From Punctularia strigosozonata HHB-11173 SS5 (Eukaryota; Basidiomycota; Agaricomycetes; Corticiales; Punctulariaceae), in NCBI RefSeq assembly GCF_000264995.1, contig NW_006767434.1:736969-800968 (forward strand): a DNA stretch of 64,000 bases, in the 5' to 3' direction. Below, in pieces: positions 46,455 through 58,166 of the stretch. Each line of letters begins with the position of its first letter. The first letter of the stretch is position 1. The translations under genes and the position numbers were made by a program. A model generated the notes under the pieces. It saw nothing but the letters and a program-made list of their open reading frames with translations, was not told the origin of the DNA and did not search any database.

Positions 46455-49400
46455 ATGCCACGTATCGTAGTAAATCCATATGAGATAGCCCCTCCGGACT
46501 TCACACTCGCAAGGACAGCCATAGCGCAAGCCAACGGGGGAACCAAAGAGGAGGCCAGGCAGGCCTTAGCGGACCAGTGGACCGAGCAGAACAATCACAA
46601 GAAGCAAGCGTGGGACGTGCAGGCGGCGGAGGATCTTGTCAGGGTAAGCGCTGGACCTCCTAGGAGCAGCGCAGATCCCTTGGGACGGTGGCAGAGACAC
46701 TGTTGCACAAGGCAGGGAGGCAACTGAGTATATATACAAAGGTACGAGGGAGAATACACATACCTGTCGCACAAGGCAGGGAGGCAACTGAGAGAACAAG
46801 TCAGGGTTGCTCCCTGGTGCGATAGGCAACTATATAGTAGCTGAATAATCCATCAGCGCAACGAGAGATGGTCCAATGAGAGAAGAGGAGGGTCCTCGGG
46901 CACCTGACACGTGACCAATGGAGCGGTCTAGGAAGGCCGCGTGGTGTGCGGAGGTCCTAGGAGCACCGACCGACAGAACGAAATAGGGAAGATGCCAAAA
47001 GGAGCGCACGGGAAGCCTAGGAAGGCACGGGAGAGCATGACTGAATAGGGAAGTGGAAGCATTAGGGGAAACAAATGAAATGAGACAGAAGCGGGACCAA
47101 AATGGGAACAATGGGACATGAGGCAAGTGTGGGAAGCGTGCCCTGACAGATCTAGAAGCGGTGAATCTAGCTGATCAAGAACAGGCAGAGAGAGAGGCAG
47201 CCAAAAGGGCAGAGGAGGAGAAAGAGGACACTAAGAATCGTCCCAAAGTCCTATCTTACCACCAGGACTGGACCATCAGCGATGAACAAGACCTGCACAC
47301 CGACCACGATGTACTTGTCAAGCTCCAAAATTACAAGTACACCGAGCTTTGGTATCACGGAGCCGACGGCAGAAGAATGGCCATGGCGCTCACCATCTCA
47401 CAATCTGAGGACACCATGCTATTGGCCAAGAACGGTGAGGGCCTATCACTCAAGCACACATCCTCCACCTGGCTGTCCAGGCACTGCATCCCAGACCGGG
47501 ATCTCTCCTGGGATCAGTTCACGATCGCAAAAGGCGGGCTGCTCGAAGACATGGTGCAGGTTGGATGGGAGCCCAGCATCATCCGTGATTTTGCCCTCCT
47601 TTTCTACAAGATGGACGGCCATGGCATTCAGTATCAGCCATACGGCAACACCTGCCTGCTCATCTACCTCAACGAGATCCGCAAGAGCTGGCACATCATG
47701 TACAAGCTTGACATCAGAAACAAGCCCAAGCAGGGCAAGGGCCAGTTGGTCAACCCCGAGAACTTCAACGAGACACACTTCGCAAGAAGCGTGAACACCT
47801 ATCTGCAGTCGCAGACGTACAACACTCTCACCAGTCAGTATTGCACATCTATATTCCAACATGCCCCCGCTCACAAACCTGTTTGTACCCGCACCCTAAC
47901 CCCCCCATCCCCCCAACTCCCCCATCCTGACCAGTCCCCCGCGATCATGATCGCCTACAACGTCATGCCATCATCATGGCTGACATCCCTGCCCCCGTGC
48001 CTGCATGCCTATGGCTGGAACACCGATCCTTGCCACCGCACGGCAGACACACCTCACCCGGTTTCACATCGCCACCGCGTCGTCCCAATCCTTACACAAT
48101 GCTCCTCAATGCAGGCCTCTGAGGAGCCATGCAGAGCCCGTCCCTATCACCGGTGTGCACCGAGAGAACGCACGCAGCCTGGGCAAATGGGCCATACGCA
48201 CTCCCCAACGGAAATCGGGCAGATCAGTGCCAGAATTTTTGGCAAGGCGCTGGCGCAAATGCCCACTCACCGTGCGCCTTATGCCTTGGGCGGTCTGCTC
48301 ACAACGTGCGTGCCTGCAACTCCAAAACATTGTGGAATGGAAAGCCTGCACTCTGCTCCTGCAACAACAAAGGTGCACTTGTCGGTCCTGACAGAGTCAC
48401 GCTCTGCAGCGATTTCCAAAACGCCAGGGGTTGCCGTCGCCCTCACACCCACCTGTACCAGCATGTCTGCTCGGGATGCGGAGATGGCGGCCATGGAGCT
48501 TGCAAGTGCCCGCTTGCACAGAGCCTCTAAGGCCCTCACTCCGCTGCATGCTGCGGCTTGGAAGCGGCAGCTCAAACGCCACACCCTGTTCAACAAGTAC
48601 CCCCTCTTGGTTCAAAGCATACAGTTGGGGTTTGACACTGGCACCATTCCCCCACCCTCCTCCTATACACCTGGTAATCACGCACATCACAGCACGCATC
48701 TTGCAAAGAACACAGCAAATGAGTTCCAGCAGGGCTGTTATCTCGGCCTGTATTCGCAGCAGGTCATCGAGCAAGTCCTTGGTCATTTCCAAACGTCGCC
48801 CCTCTCTATCATCCCAAAACCGCACAACCCTTCAAAGTATTGTCTTATCCAAAACCTCTCCTTCTCGTACCAGTCCCACAATGGTGTCTGCTCCATCAAC
48901 TTCGCAATCGACGCCCGCATGTATCCGTGCACTTGGGGAACTTTCACAGTGGTCGCACTCACCATCGCAAGGCTTCCTCTGGGTTCGCAAGTGACATGTC
49001 GCGATGTTGGAGAAGCATACTGGACCATCCCGATACGGCCAGAGCAATGGCCGGGCCTTGTTGTGCAGCTTGACGAAGGAGATTCATTCACAGTCAACAC
49101 CTGCGATTATTTCGGATTGCACCCACGGACATGTTCGCTGACATTGCCCAAGCCAACGGGATTGGCCCCCTCTCCAAATGGGTGGATGATTTTGTGTTCT
49201 TCAGAATCCCACATGCAGCGCTGGACAAATACAATGCACAACGTGTTGCCTGGCGAGACTCAATCCACAAAACAGGCAGCAAGCATCAAGATTATAGTTG
49301 ATTGTGGTACGGAGGTGGCGAGCTCCCCGATGGACGGTGCAAGGAGTTCGACGAGGACATGGTGTTCCCCATGCGTGACCTTGCGCTTCAGTCCCCACAC

Positions 49401-51603
49401 TCTGGAGAAGACACGTACTTCCGCTACGCCATGGCAGACATCAACAGCCTTTTGATCAAGCTGGGTTGGATGCGGGGGCAGGACAAGGACATCAACTTCG
49501 CCAACGTTGTGCCCTTCACGGGCCTTGAGTGGGACTTGCGGAGGCAGACAGTCACGCTGGGCGCAAAGAAGACGAAGAAGTATCTTGAGGCCATTCGGGA
49601 CTGGCACGTGTTGCAAGCGCACATGCTTCAGGAGGTCCAGAAGTTGTATGGTAAGCTTCTCCATGCCTCGCTCATGGTACCAGCCAGATGTGCGTACTTG
49701 GTCGGGCTGGAATCCATGCTCGCAATCTTCCACAACAGTCCTTTCAAGCCGCAGACCCCTCCCGCCAGCACTCCTAGCAACCTCGATTGGTGGGCAGACA
49801 CTCTCCGGAGGCCCCAACTATTCCAAGCAATCCTGGGGCCAGTCGAACTCCTTGATGTCCAGGCCTTCTCCAAAGCTAGCTCTAGTACAGGGCTTGCAGT
49901 GGTCATTGGGGGTTGGTGGTGCACTTGGTGGCTTCTCCCAGGATGGAACCAAGACGGGCGTGGCATTGCATGGGCCGAAGCCATCGGTTTCGAGCTCCTC
50001 GCCGGGGCAGTCATTGCCCGGCGCCTGTCCAGCCATCGGCTCAAAATCTATGGCGACAATAGGGGAGTCGTTGAAGGGTATTGGAACGGTTGCAGCAGAG
50101 ATCGTTGGGTCAATAAGGTCTTCAAGCGAGTCCATGCAGAGGCCGAACTTCACGGTGTTGAATTTCATTCTCGATATGTCACGAGTGCTTCAAACCCAGC
50201 AGATGCACCATCGCGAGGAGTCTATCCGCCGGTGGCTTCATCGCTCCCTCCCAATCCCTTACCTGCAGGTCTCAAAGAGTACATCATCGACAGCACCGAG
50301 CCCCCCTCAGCCAGGGAGATTGCCACTGCCGCCGCAGGCTACGCCCCACGCCCAAAACCAAAGGAGTGACAATCATCCCTCTGGGGTTTGGTCTTGCAGG
50401 CCGACCTTGACCAGCACAACAAACACTTTGCTGCCGTCAACTTCAAGGACTGGGAGTGCGCCTAACGTGAATGCAAGACCGGGCTTGGCGCAGAACACTG
50501 AGGCACGCCCGGCCTGTCTCGCAAAGCACCATCTTCTCCAATGGTGGCCCCCCGCAGGGCACATGGTCTTCAACACCAACAGGGAACCCTTAGGGCTCAA
50601 AGAGGACAACTTACAGCGTGTACGCGACATAATGGCACGCGCCCTCGCGGACTTCACTGCCAAGACCTACAGCGCCCGGTTGCTGGCCTTTCATGCTTTC
50701 TGTGATGAATGACAATTGTCCAAAATTCAGTGCGCGCCAGCATCCTCAGGCATCATCCAGGCCTTCCTGGCATTGCTAGCAGGTCTGTACGCCGGCACCA
50801 CTCTAACAAACTACTTCTACGGTGTTCAGGCCTGGCACCTCATTCATGGCCTCAACTGGGACATGGTCGAGGCCACCACCCAGACCATGCTGCGCGCCAC
50901 CAAAAGGCTGACCCTGCACTCTTTGCAGCGAAAGAAGAGGGCACCCGTAACTGAAGACATCATACGGAAGGTATGGCAGCGCTTGGAGCTCGAACAGGGC
51001 ATGCACACCGCAATTTTCGTGTGTCTAACCGTAGCTTTCTATGCTTGCACACGGCTGGGTGAGCTCACAGTCCCGGCACTCAATCGTTTCAACCCAGCGC
51101 TGCACGTCCAGGTGTCAAACCTCAGGGAGGCAACAGATCAGAATGGACTCATGCAACAGATGCTGCACGTCCCTCGCACCAAAACCACCCCAAACGGAGA
51201 ATAAATCTACTGGGCTATACAAGATGAGACCGTAGACCCAGTTGCGGCCCTTGCGCAGCACCTTCACATCAACAAGCCTGTGCAGGGCAAACACCTTTTC
51301 ACATACTCGCACAAGAACAGCAGGAGGCCGCTGACAAAATCGGCATTCCTACACGTTGTTCGGCAGGCCATGCGAGACGCGGGCCTTGAGCCGTTACAAG
51401 GGCACAGCATATGTGTCAGGTCGACGCTGGAGTACCTCCTACGCGGGGTACCTTTCAACGTAGTTTGAACAAAGGGACGATTGGTGAGTGACGTGTTCCT
51501 GTTATACCTGCACAAGCATGCCCAGGTGCTAGCACCATACATGCAGGCGCAGCCCAAGCTCCAAGCACACTTCTTTCGCTACACCATGCCGCCAGCTCGC
51601 TAA
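46455..51603 (+). mobile_element. Tyrosine-recombinase retrotransposon fossil (DIRS/Ngaro-like)
   Basis: Broken copy of a basidiomycete DIRS/Ngaro-like element. Its parts in order are: a gag-like region (about 46.46-47.83 kb), a reverse transcriptase (about 48.5-49.3 kb, with PLSIIPKPHNPSKYCLIQNL and the family pattern SQVTCRDVGEAYWTIPI), a middle region and RNase H (about 49.3-50.4 kb, LWYGG-type segment, then IYGDNRGVVEGYW), and a tyrosine recombinase (about 50.7-51.6 kb, with ACTRLGELTVPALNRF and a C-terminal His...Arg region). About half a dozen breaks spread over the length show it is inactive. Conservation is still easy to read, so it is of moderate rather than great age. The split or inverted terminal repeats were not identified, so the true ends lie somewhat outside the coding span. 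The presence of a recombinase in place of an integrase excludes Copia and Gypsy. Confidence 0.88.
46700..46792 (+). repeat. Pair of 29-nt direct repeats, 64 nt apart
   Basis: CTGTTGCACAAGGCAGGGAG... at 46700-46728 recurs at 46764-46792 with one difference (T/C at the fifth base), ending CAACTGAG in both. They lie within the gag-like part of the DIRS/Ngaro fossil, in a stretch that interrupts its coding character. They may mark an inserted or duplicated segment. Confidence 0.8.
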
Positions 51604-52116
51604 ACGGGTAAGTGCATCTCCTACCTCTGTGGGTGATAGCAGGCGCAACGTGTTGCTGCACTCCTAGTCAATGGGATTTGTGGCTCACTATCACTTACAG
51701 ATATCTGGGTCGGGAAGCCCCTTCGTGGCTTTCGCCCGTTCCTTTTCTCCCGGATTCTCTTACGATATCTACTTCATGTAATTGCGGCCCCCTCTCTTGA
51801 ATTATGAGGCGTGACCTTTTCATCGCACACTGGCATCACTTCAAGAAACATGGAATCAGCAGCTACGAAAACAAAGTACATAGACACTAATCACCCGATA
51901 GTTTGTCATTGTATTTCAAACTCTGCCTGCTCCGCCTCAAATGGACTTGCTACATCGCGAGGCAGTGTTGTTACTGACCCGGATTCGGGTTATTTACGGG
52001 TCATTTGACTTTGAAATGACCCATAATCACCTTGGGTCAGAGGGGTCAATACAGTGATTTCACGAAAGCACAGTAGTAGGCACGTATAGTTGTTCTAGTA
52101 GCCAAGATACCTGCTG
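51604..52116. other. Non-coding junction between the recombinase element and the hAT element
   Basis: No coding signal. It should contain the 3' end of the DIRS/Ngaro fossil and one end of the hAT element. From 51,970 onward it is dense in GGGTCA/TGACCC strings, including a perfect hairpin at 51999-52023. Confidence 0.5.
51999..52023. repeat. Perfect 9-bp hairpin among GGGTCA motifs
   Basis: GGGTCATTT, a 7-nt loop GACTTTG, then AAATGACCC. Further TGACCC at 51976-51981 and GGGTCA copies at about 52,035 and 52,043 surround it. Clusters of this kind near a transposase end resemble hAT subterminal binding sites; that is inference. Confidence 0.75.
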
Positions 52117-53689
52117 CTACATGTCAGAGGGCCCGGCAGCGTGTTGCAAATGTGAATCATCGTCTGCCTCAGAGGCCTGCCAGGTCAGAAGCTCGTCAAA
52201 CACAAGTTCTTCACAGTAATTCTTGACACCATCGAACCAGATTGTGTCCCATCCCATCTGGACGTCGAAATTGAACACATCCAAGAGTGCAAAGAGCCGT
52301 TTCTGGCCAAAGTATACGCAGACCTGCCATACTCACATCAGCTGGCAGTGATTTGGGGCCTGGGGAACATCAGCATGAATTGACTCACCTTTCGGACTAC
52401 TAGAACGCCGCGCAGGCTGGTGATTGTTGCATTGACCATTTTTCTGATCTCCAAATCTGCATCTCCATCCGAGTCGAGTTCTGCATCATGTTGCAGGTGC
52501 TTCGCGAACTGGGAGAATGATGGCGCATTGGCACGCTGGCAACACAAGAAAGTTGCCGGTAGTGGGCGATCGGCAGCACCTGGATCATTGTCATCATTGC
52601 TGGAGTCATGAAATGGAGAGACATCATCCTCAGCATTTGAGGAGTCCACATTGCTGTCTGACGTAGTGTCAAGAACAGATACAGAAGGGGAGCAGGGTTG
52701 GAGGACCGAAGTCCAAAAGGTAGATACAAAGAATAAGGTGAAGGGAAAGAAGGAACTCAAAGATAAAGTCGAGGGGAGTCAGAGATGCATCGGAGACACA
52801 TCGGTCTTGGATTGGTAAGTCGGAAGAGTTGTGAAGTTGAGTACAGATGCGGACCAAGCCTAAGCTTGTGCACTACGCTGCTACGCACTCTGAGTCCACA
52901 GGAGAGAGAGAGAGAAGCTTAGTCAATATTCGAACTGACTATCTACGGTACAGTTCAACAGTTTAAATACATAAAGTAGAACAATGGCAGAGTGGGAGAT
53001 GCAGAGTTCGGAGGCGCCATTTGGTGCACAGAAGAAAACATACGGAGATGAACGGTAACACATGGAACACAAAGGGAACATATCTAGAGAAGAGATGGAA
53101 AGAATGATCTGAAGGATCCATTGCAAGCAACGGGAAACTAAAGTCTACAAAGGGAAACTATGATGTCAGACAAAGGGAACAGCATCTGAAAAAATCTAGA
53201 TCACTATATGGCACTACATAGTCCCATATAGCCTCCATAGGTCCATAGGGATGTCCTTTGCTACCCATGCTAAATATCCACCAGCCAATGCTATCATAGT
53301 GCTATAGGTGCTATAGAGGGTACTGTCATGGCTATAGTAGCTATGTAGGTCATACCTCAGTGCTATATAGCCCACACCTTAGTGCTACTGAAACTATATA
53401 TCCTATGTAAACTCTACAGCAATCATATGCTCGATAGATATTGTAGTCATCTGAATAAAATTACTTTTATTTATTTATTATATATCACTGATAATCATTC
53501 AAATTCTAGTAAAGAGTTATTATTTTTCATTATATTTATACATAGATGATAAGATTCTATCGAGTACTACTAGTGAATGTATTGATTACGTAAGCAACAT
53601 AGATATGCCACCCGTAGCCATACGGAGTGGGGAAGGGTGCTGGCGCTGAGCGAGGGGTGGTAGGCGACGGGCAGGTAGCGGGAGGGGCG

Positions 53690-55330
53690 CGACCGCATTA
53701 GCTGCTTGCGCTGGGCAGAGGTGGCGTGAAGGAGGGAGGCGACACCGAGCGCGACCGCGTTGGCGGCTCGGGCTCGGGGCCGGGCGAAGCGCGGGGGCGG
53801 GGAGGAGAAGCGACTCCAAGCAAGACCGCGTTGGCGGCTCGGGCTCGGGGCTGGGAGTGAGGCGGGAGAGAGGCGGGGAGGCGGGAGCGAGGCGTTGAAC
53901 GGAGGGGGCGAGAAGGCGAGGATACGGGCGAGAGGCCGGCGAGAAGGCGACGAGGCGGGCGAGAGGCGGACGAGAAGGCGGGGAGGCGGGCAAGAGGCCG
54001 GAGAGAGGCGGGGAGGCGGACGAGAAGGCGGGCGAGAGGCCGGAGAGGGGCGGGGAGGCAGGCGAGAAGGCGGCGAGAGGCGGGGAGGCGGGCGAGAGGC
54101 CGGAGAGAGGCGGGGAGACCGGCGAGAAGGCGGCGAGAGGTGGGGAGGCGGAAAGGCGGGCGAGAGGCGGGGAGGGAGAGGCGGGGAGGCAGGCGAGAGG
54201 CGGGGAGGCGGGCGAGNNNNNNNNNNNNNNNNNNNNNNNNNNNNNNNNNNNNNNNNNNNNNNNNNNNNNNNNNNNNNNNNNNNNNNNNNNNNNNNNNNNN
54301 NNNNNNNNNNNNNNNNNNNNNNNNNNNNNNNNNNNNNNNNNNNNNNNNNNNNNNNNNNNNNNNNNNNNNNNNNNNNNNNNNNNNNNNNNNNNNNNNNNNN
54401 NNNNNNNNNNNNNNNNNNNNNNNNNNNNNNNNNNNNNNNNNNNNNNNNNNNNNNNNNNNNNNNNNNNNNNNNNNNNNNNNNNNNNNNNNNNNNNNNNNNN
54501 NNNNNNNNNNNNNNNNNNNNNNNNNNNNNNNNNNNNNNNNNNNNNNNNNNNNNNNNNNNNNNNNNNNNNNNNNNNNNNNNNNNNNNNNNNNNNNNNNNNN
54601 NNNNNNNNNNNNNNNNNNNNNNNNNNNNNNNNNNNNNNNNNNNNNNNNNNNNNNNNNNNNNNNNNNNNNNNNNNNNNNNNNNNNNNNNNNNNNNNNNNNN
54701 NNNNNNNNNNNNNNNNNNNNNNNNNNNNNNNNNNNNNNNNNNNNNNNNNNNNNNNNNNNNNNNNNNNNNNNNNNNNNNNNNNNNNNNNNNNNNNNNNNNN
54801 NNNNNNNNNNNNNNNNNNNNNNNNNNNNNNNNNNNNNNNNNNNNNNNNNNNNNNNNNNNNNNNNNNNNNNNNNNNNNNNNNNNNNNNNNNNNNNNNNNNN
54901 NNNNNNNNNNNNNNNNNNNNNNNNNNNNNNNCGACCGCGTTGGCGGCTCGGGCTCGGGGTTGGTCGAAGGCGGGCGGGGCGGGGCGCGAGTGCGAGAGGT
55001 GACCTCGAGTGCGACCGCGTTGGCGGCTCGCACTCGGGGCTGGTCGAAGGAGGGCGGCGAAGGTGGGAGGCGACGCCGAACGCGACCGCGTTGGCGGCTC
55101 GCGGTAGAGGCAGACGGCAGGGGCGGGGGTGGAAGCAGCGCCGAGCGCGACCGCATTGGCTGCTCGCGGCTGGCGCTGGGCGGAAGGCGGGCGGGCAGCG
55201 GAATCGGCGCCGAGCGCGACCGCGTTGGCGGCTCGCGCTCGGGGAAGGGCAGACGGCAGAGGCGGGATGGAAGCTGCGCCGAGCGCGACCGCGTTGGCGG
55301 CTCGCGCTTGGGGCCGGGCAAACGGCAGAG
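53690..55330 (+). repeat. GC-rich minisatellites around an assembly gap
   Basis: Two arrays. One has a unit of roughly 70 bp built on GCGACCGCGTTGGCGGCTCG with variable G-rich spacers, seen three times at 53,690-53,850 (the first degenerate) and at least six times after the gap to 55,310. The other (about 53,870-54,216) is a purine-rich array of GGCGGGCGAGAGGCGGGGAG-type units. Long open frames over it in several frames, with the gap read as unknown residues, are composition artefacts. The many G-runs could form quadruplexes. Confidence 0.85.
54217..54931. other. Assembly gap (715 N)
   Basis: Unknown bases inside the GC-rich minisatellite; the true length of the array is therefore unknown. 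Confidence 0.99.
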
Positions 55331-57566
55331 GCGAAATTGAGGGCGGCGGGCGGGCACTTCGAGTGCTGGGGGCGGTTTGTGACGGTGAGCGCGGGGACTT
55401 GCGCGTTGATGCGCGCACTTGCAAGCGCGGCGCTGGGCGTACTTGACAGCGCTGAGTTGTGCGCACTTGCCAGCGCGGTGGGCTGAGACGGCAAGCCACA
55501 TTTGCCAGCGCGGAGGGCAAACACGCGCGTCACGGCCAGGTCACGTGATGCATGGGTTTGCGTTGAATCTCCAAGTCCGCGTTGGCCACTGTGTCTCATA
55601 TAGTCCACAAGCTCCTTGATACTTAGTCACCTTGTATATAGTTTATTCATGCATATATCTGACAATGTATAGGCTAACATTACAATTCAGGACCTGAGAC
55701 TAACTTGATTCATGGTAGGTGTAAGTTGGGAGCCCTGCTATCACCACTATACAGATACATACCAAATCTATGGGTGCTATATTGACTGCACCTATGAGCT
55801 ATGTGGCACTATGTAGCTAGTACTTTGATCTATATTACCTATAATTGCTATATAGCACTATATAGCAACTGACCTACTTCTACATAGCAACCATAGCACT
55901 ATATAGCAACTGGGTGACTTCTATATAGCATCCATAGCACGACAATAGTGTCCATAGTTCTGAGGGGCAGCTATATAGATCAAGATTTTTTCAGATGAGG
56001 AAACAGGAAAGTCGGAGTTGAATCCACTCAAAGATCTGGAACCACTGGGGCATTGAGCCACTGGTGGCCCGTGCATGTGATAGACGTATCCCGCCCTCGG
56101 TGGAAATGGGAAAGGCAGGATTGATGTTGGCAAAGAAGTCGGCAAAGAGTTGGAGACAAGTCGGAGAAGATTGGTGAAGATCAGCGGAGCAGATTGGCGT
56201 AGATCAGTCTGGATGGCCATGTGACACGTAGCCTCCTTGTTGCTATTTGATCCATTGGAGCCATCTCCACCAGTCTCCTTGACGTGCTGGATGATCTCCT
56301 GCTCTTCCATGCGGCTTGCAGTATGGTCAGAGTCCACTGCAGTCTCAGCATTCCCAAAGCGGTGTTTGAGGTGTCTTTGTGCTGTACCCTGCAAGGTGTG
56401 CTTGGGCGGAGTTCAAGCTTGAGGTATACAGTGTCATGGGTCTTCTGTGTGCCAAGACGGGACCATTTCTTTGTTTTTGTGCCATTCCAGACTGAAAACA
56501 GGTGCTCACAAGATGCTGAGTTAGGGACAAAGCTGAGGAGGAGGATGACAAGCCTTGCAAGAGGGTCTCAACGAGGCTTCGGAGCGGTGAGCAACAGAGC
56601 GGGAGCAAGAGCTAGAATGTACGCAGTACAGTTAGCTTCACACTGCGTGGGGATAACGAGCAGGTCGATTCATGTACCTAGAATGTACGCAGTACAGTTA
56701 CTGAGGTACAATGAGCAACAATTAACATAACGAGAGAATGAATCAACGTACGCTTCACACTGCGTGGGGATAACAAGCAGGTGAAGCGACGGATTTGTGA
56801 ACACGATGCTTAAGTGAGCAACAGCGGGCCGAAGGCCAAGAATATGATAAGAAAGTCCATGTGGGCACACCGGGCGCCTTCGCGATGCGAGGGGTATCAT
56901 CAGTGCTTTGCACCGATTGGATCTGGAGATCCGAACCTAGACCTTCGACAGAGGGTTGTTGTCCCCAAGTGTTTGCCAGCACTTTGATGGATCAATCAAA
57001 CTATCCTAAGACATGTTTATGAGAACAGGCCTTTCATAAGGGTCATTGACAATACCTGAGCCTGACAACCATCCCTCAACCCGTTGATAGGCCAGTTTAT
57101 GTCAGAGAACTCTTCTTCCAGGTTGGTGTAATGTAGTACCAGACCGAGGAGTGTCAGTGGGAGTTCAGTAATGGAAGTGCAGAACACCCTCTGATACATA
57201 CACTTGATGATTCCCATGGTGATCGCGGGTGTCAGTTTGAAGATCAACTGGTCAAGGTAGGGATTGAGGAAGAGAGTTGCAATGAACACATCTTGATCGG
57301 CTTTCCACCAGTGTTTCTCGATACTGCGAATGATAGTCGAGGCCATGTGGCAAGAGATAGCTCACCGGTGTTTTCCAGATTCTTGCATTCATGCCAGCAA
57401 AGCTTGTCGTACGACTTGAACAGCTTTCACAGCATGAGGAGGACTTGATCACATCATGTACTGGCATCTTGCACGATATTTGAAGCAATGGGGAGAGGCT
57501 CAATAAGAATTTTGATTCTAAATGTAGACATGGGGAATGTGTAACACACTGATAGTGCAACAACAT

Positions 57567-58166
57567 ACCAAACAGGCTGCATCATCGACCCAGAATCTCT
57601 TCACTTCCACAGTATCTTGCGTGCTTTCTCCTTCGCTTTCTTGGAGCTACCCACAGATTCGATGATGGCTTTCTCCCTTGGGTGACCGTAATGTCAAGAT
57701 ACTTTTGGACAGCAAGGAGACAATCCAAGGAGCAGAAGTATGTGGTTCATCAAGCAATGACAGGGAGAATAAGTGTGAGAAACTTATCACCCTGCTCGGC
57801 AATGAAGAGGCCATGTATAACTAGTAACACTTTTGAGCAAAAGTGATGCCACACAAGAAACCTCAGGGAGCAAGCAAACAGACTGTTTTAAGTGCTGGAT
57901 TCCTTGAACCAAAAGGTAAAGGTACAGCACAGACAGAGTCAGGTTAAATAGGAAGAAACAGCACAATGTGCCGGATGAGTAAGAAGTAACGAGGCATTGC
58001 CACAGGCGACATGCATGATATCCTCCTCCACCATCAGAGTATTCAATGTGGTATGCTTGTTAATATCAACATCCATCAAACCTCACCACACAGAAGGAAA
58101 CTCCCCGTTACACCCACCCTCCAAGGGCGCTGTGCACCCTTCCAAACAGGTAAACTACCGACGTCT
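57567..58166. other. Possible N-terminal hAT remains, no clear gene
   Basis: Minus-strand frames contain fragments such as AIIESVGSSKKAKEKARKIL, but stops are frequent and no BED zinc finger is visible. It is probably further decayed hAT sequence or its 5' flank. Confidence 0.35.

Larger units (their letters stand above)
53183..55997. mobile_element. Nested inverted-repeat element with GC-rich core and subterminal CTATATAG arrays
   Basis: Ends are inverted copies: CATCTGAAAAAATCTAGATC at 53183 and, on the minus strand, CATCTGAAAAAATCTTGATC at 55997, 19 of 20 matching. The left end is preceded by GGGAACAG (53175-53182). The right end is followed, after one A, by GGAAACAG (55999-56006), which fits an 8-bp target duplication with one change, the hAT size. 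Both flanks inside the ends are packed with CTATATAGC-like palindromes (about 53,210-53,410 and 55,780-55,980). The centre is minisatellite DNA and includes a 715-base gap. No transposase was seen, so it is probably a non-autonomous hAT relative inserted in the older hAT gene. Confidence 0.7.
52117..57566 (-). mobile_element. Degraded hAT transposase, split by a nested element
   Basis: Minus-strand remains of a basidiomycete hAT transposase. The middle part (about 57,020-57,350) reads IIRSIEKHWWKADQDVFIAT and LFLNPYLDQLIFKLTPAITM, a recognisable hAT segment. The dimerisation domain is at about 56,400-56,570: FVPNSASCEHLFSVWNGTKT, then KKWSRLGTQKTHDTVYLKLE. The frame shifts near 56,410 and continues as KHTLQGTAQRHLKHRFGNAE. 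The coding sequence is then cut at about 55,998 by an inserted inverted-repeat element and resumes after 53,182. The C-terminal exon (52,330-52,117) gives LFALLDVFNFDVQMGWDTIW and ...DELLTWQASEADDDSH before a stop at 52117. Several frame changes make it non-functional. The N-terminal zinc finger and the terminal repeats were not found, so the ends are approximate. Confidence 0.72.

Noticed and set aside
53570-55608. Very long open frames in several frames on both strands across the gap
   Set aside because: They read through 715 unknown bases and GC-rich tandem repeats with few possible stop codons; this is a composition artefact and not coding.
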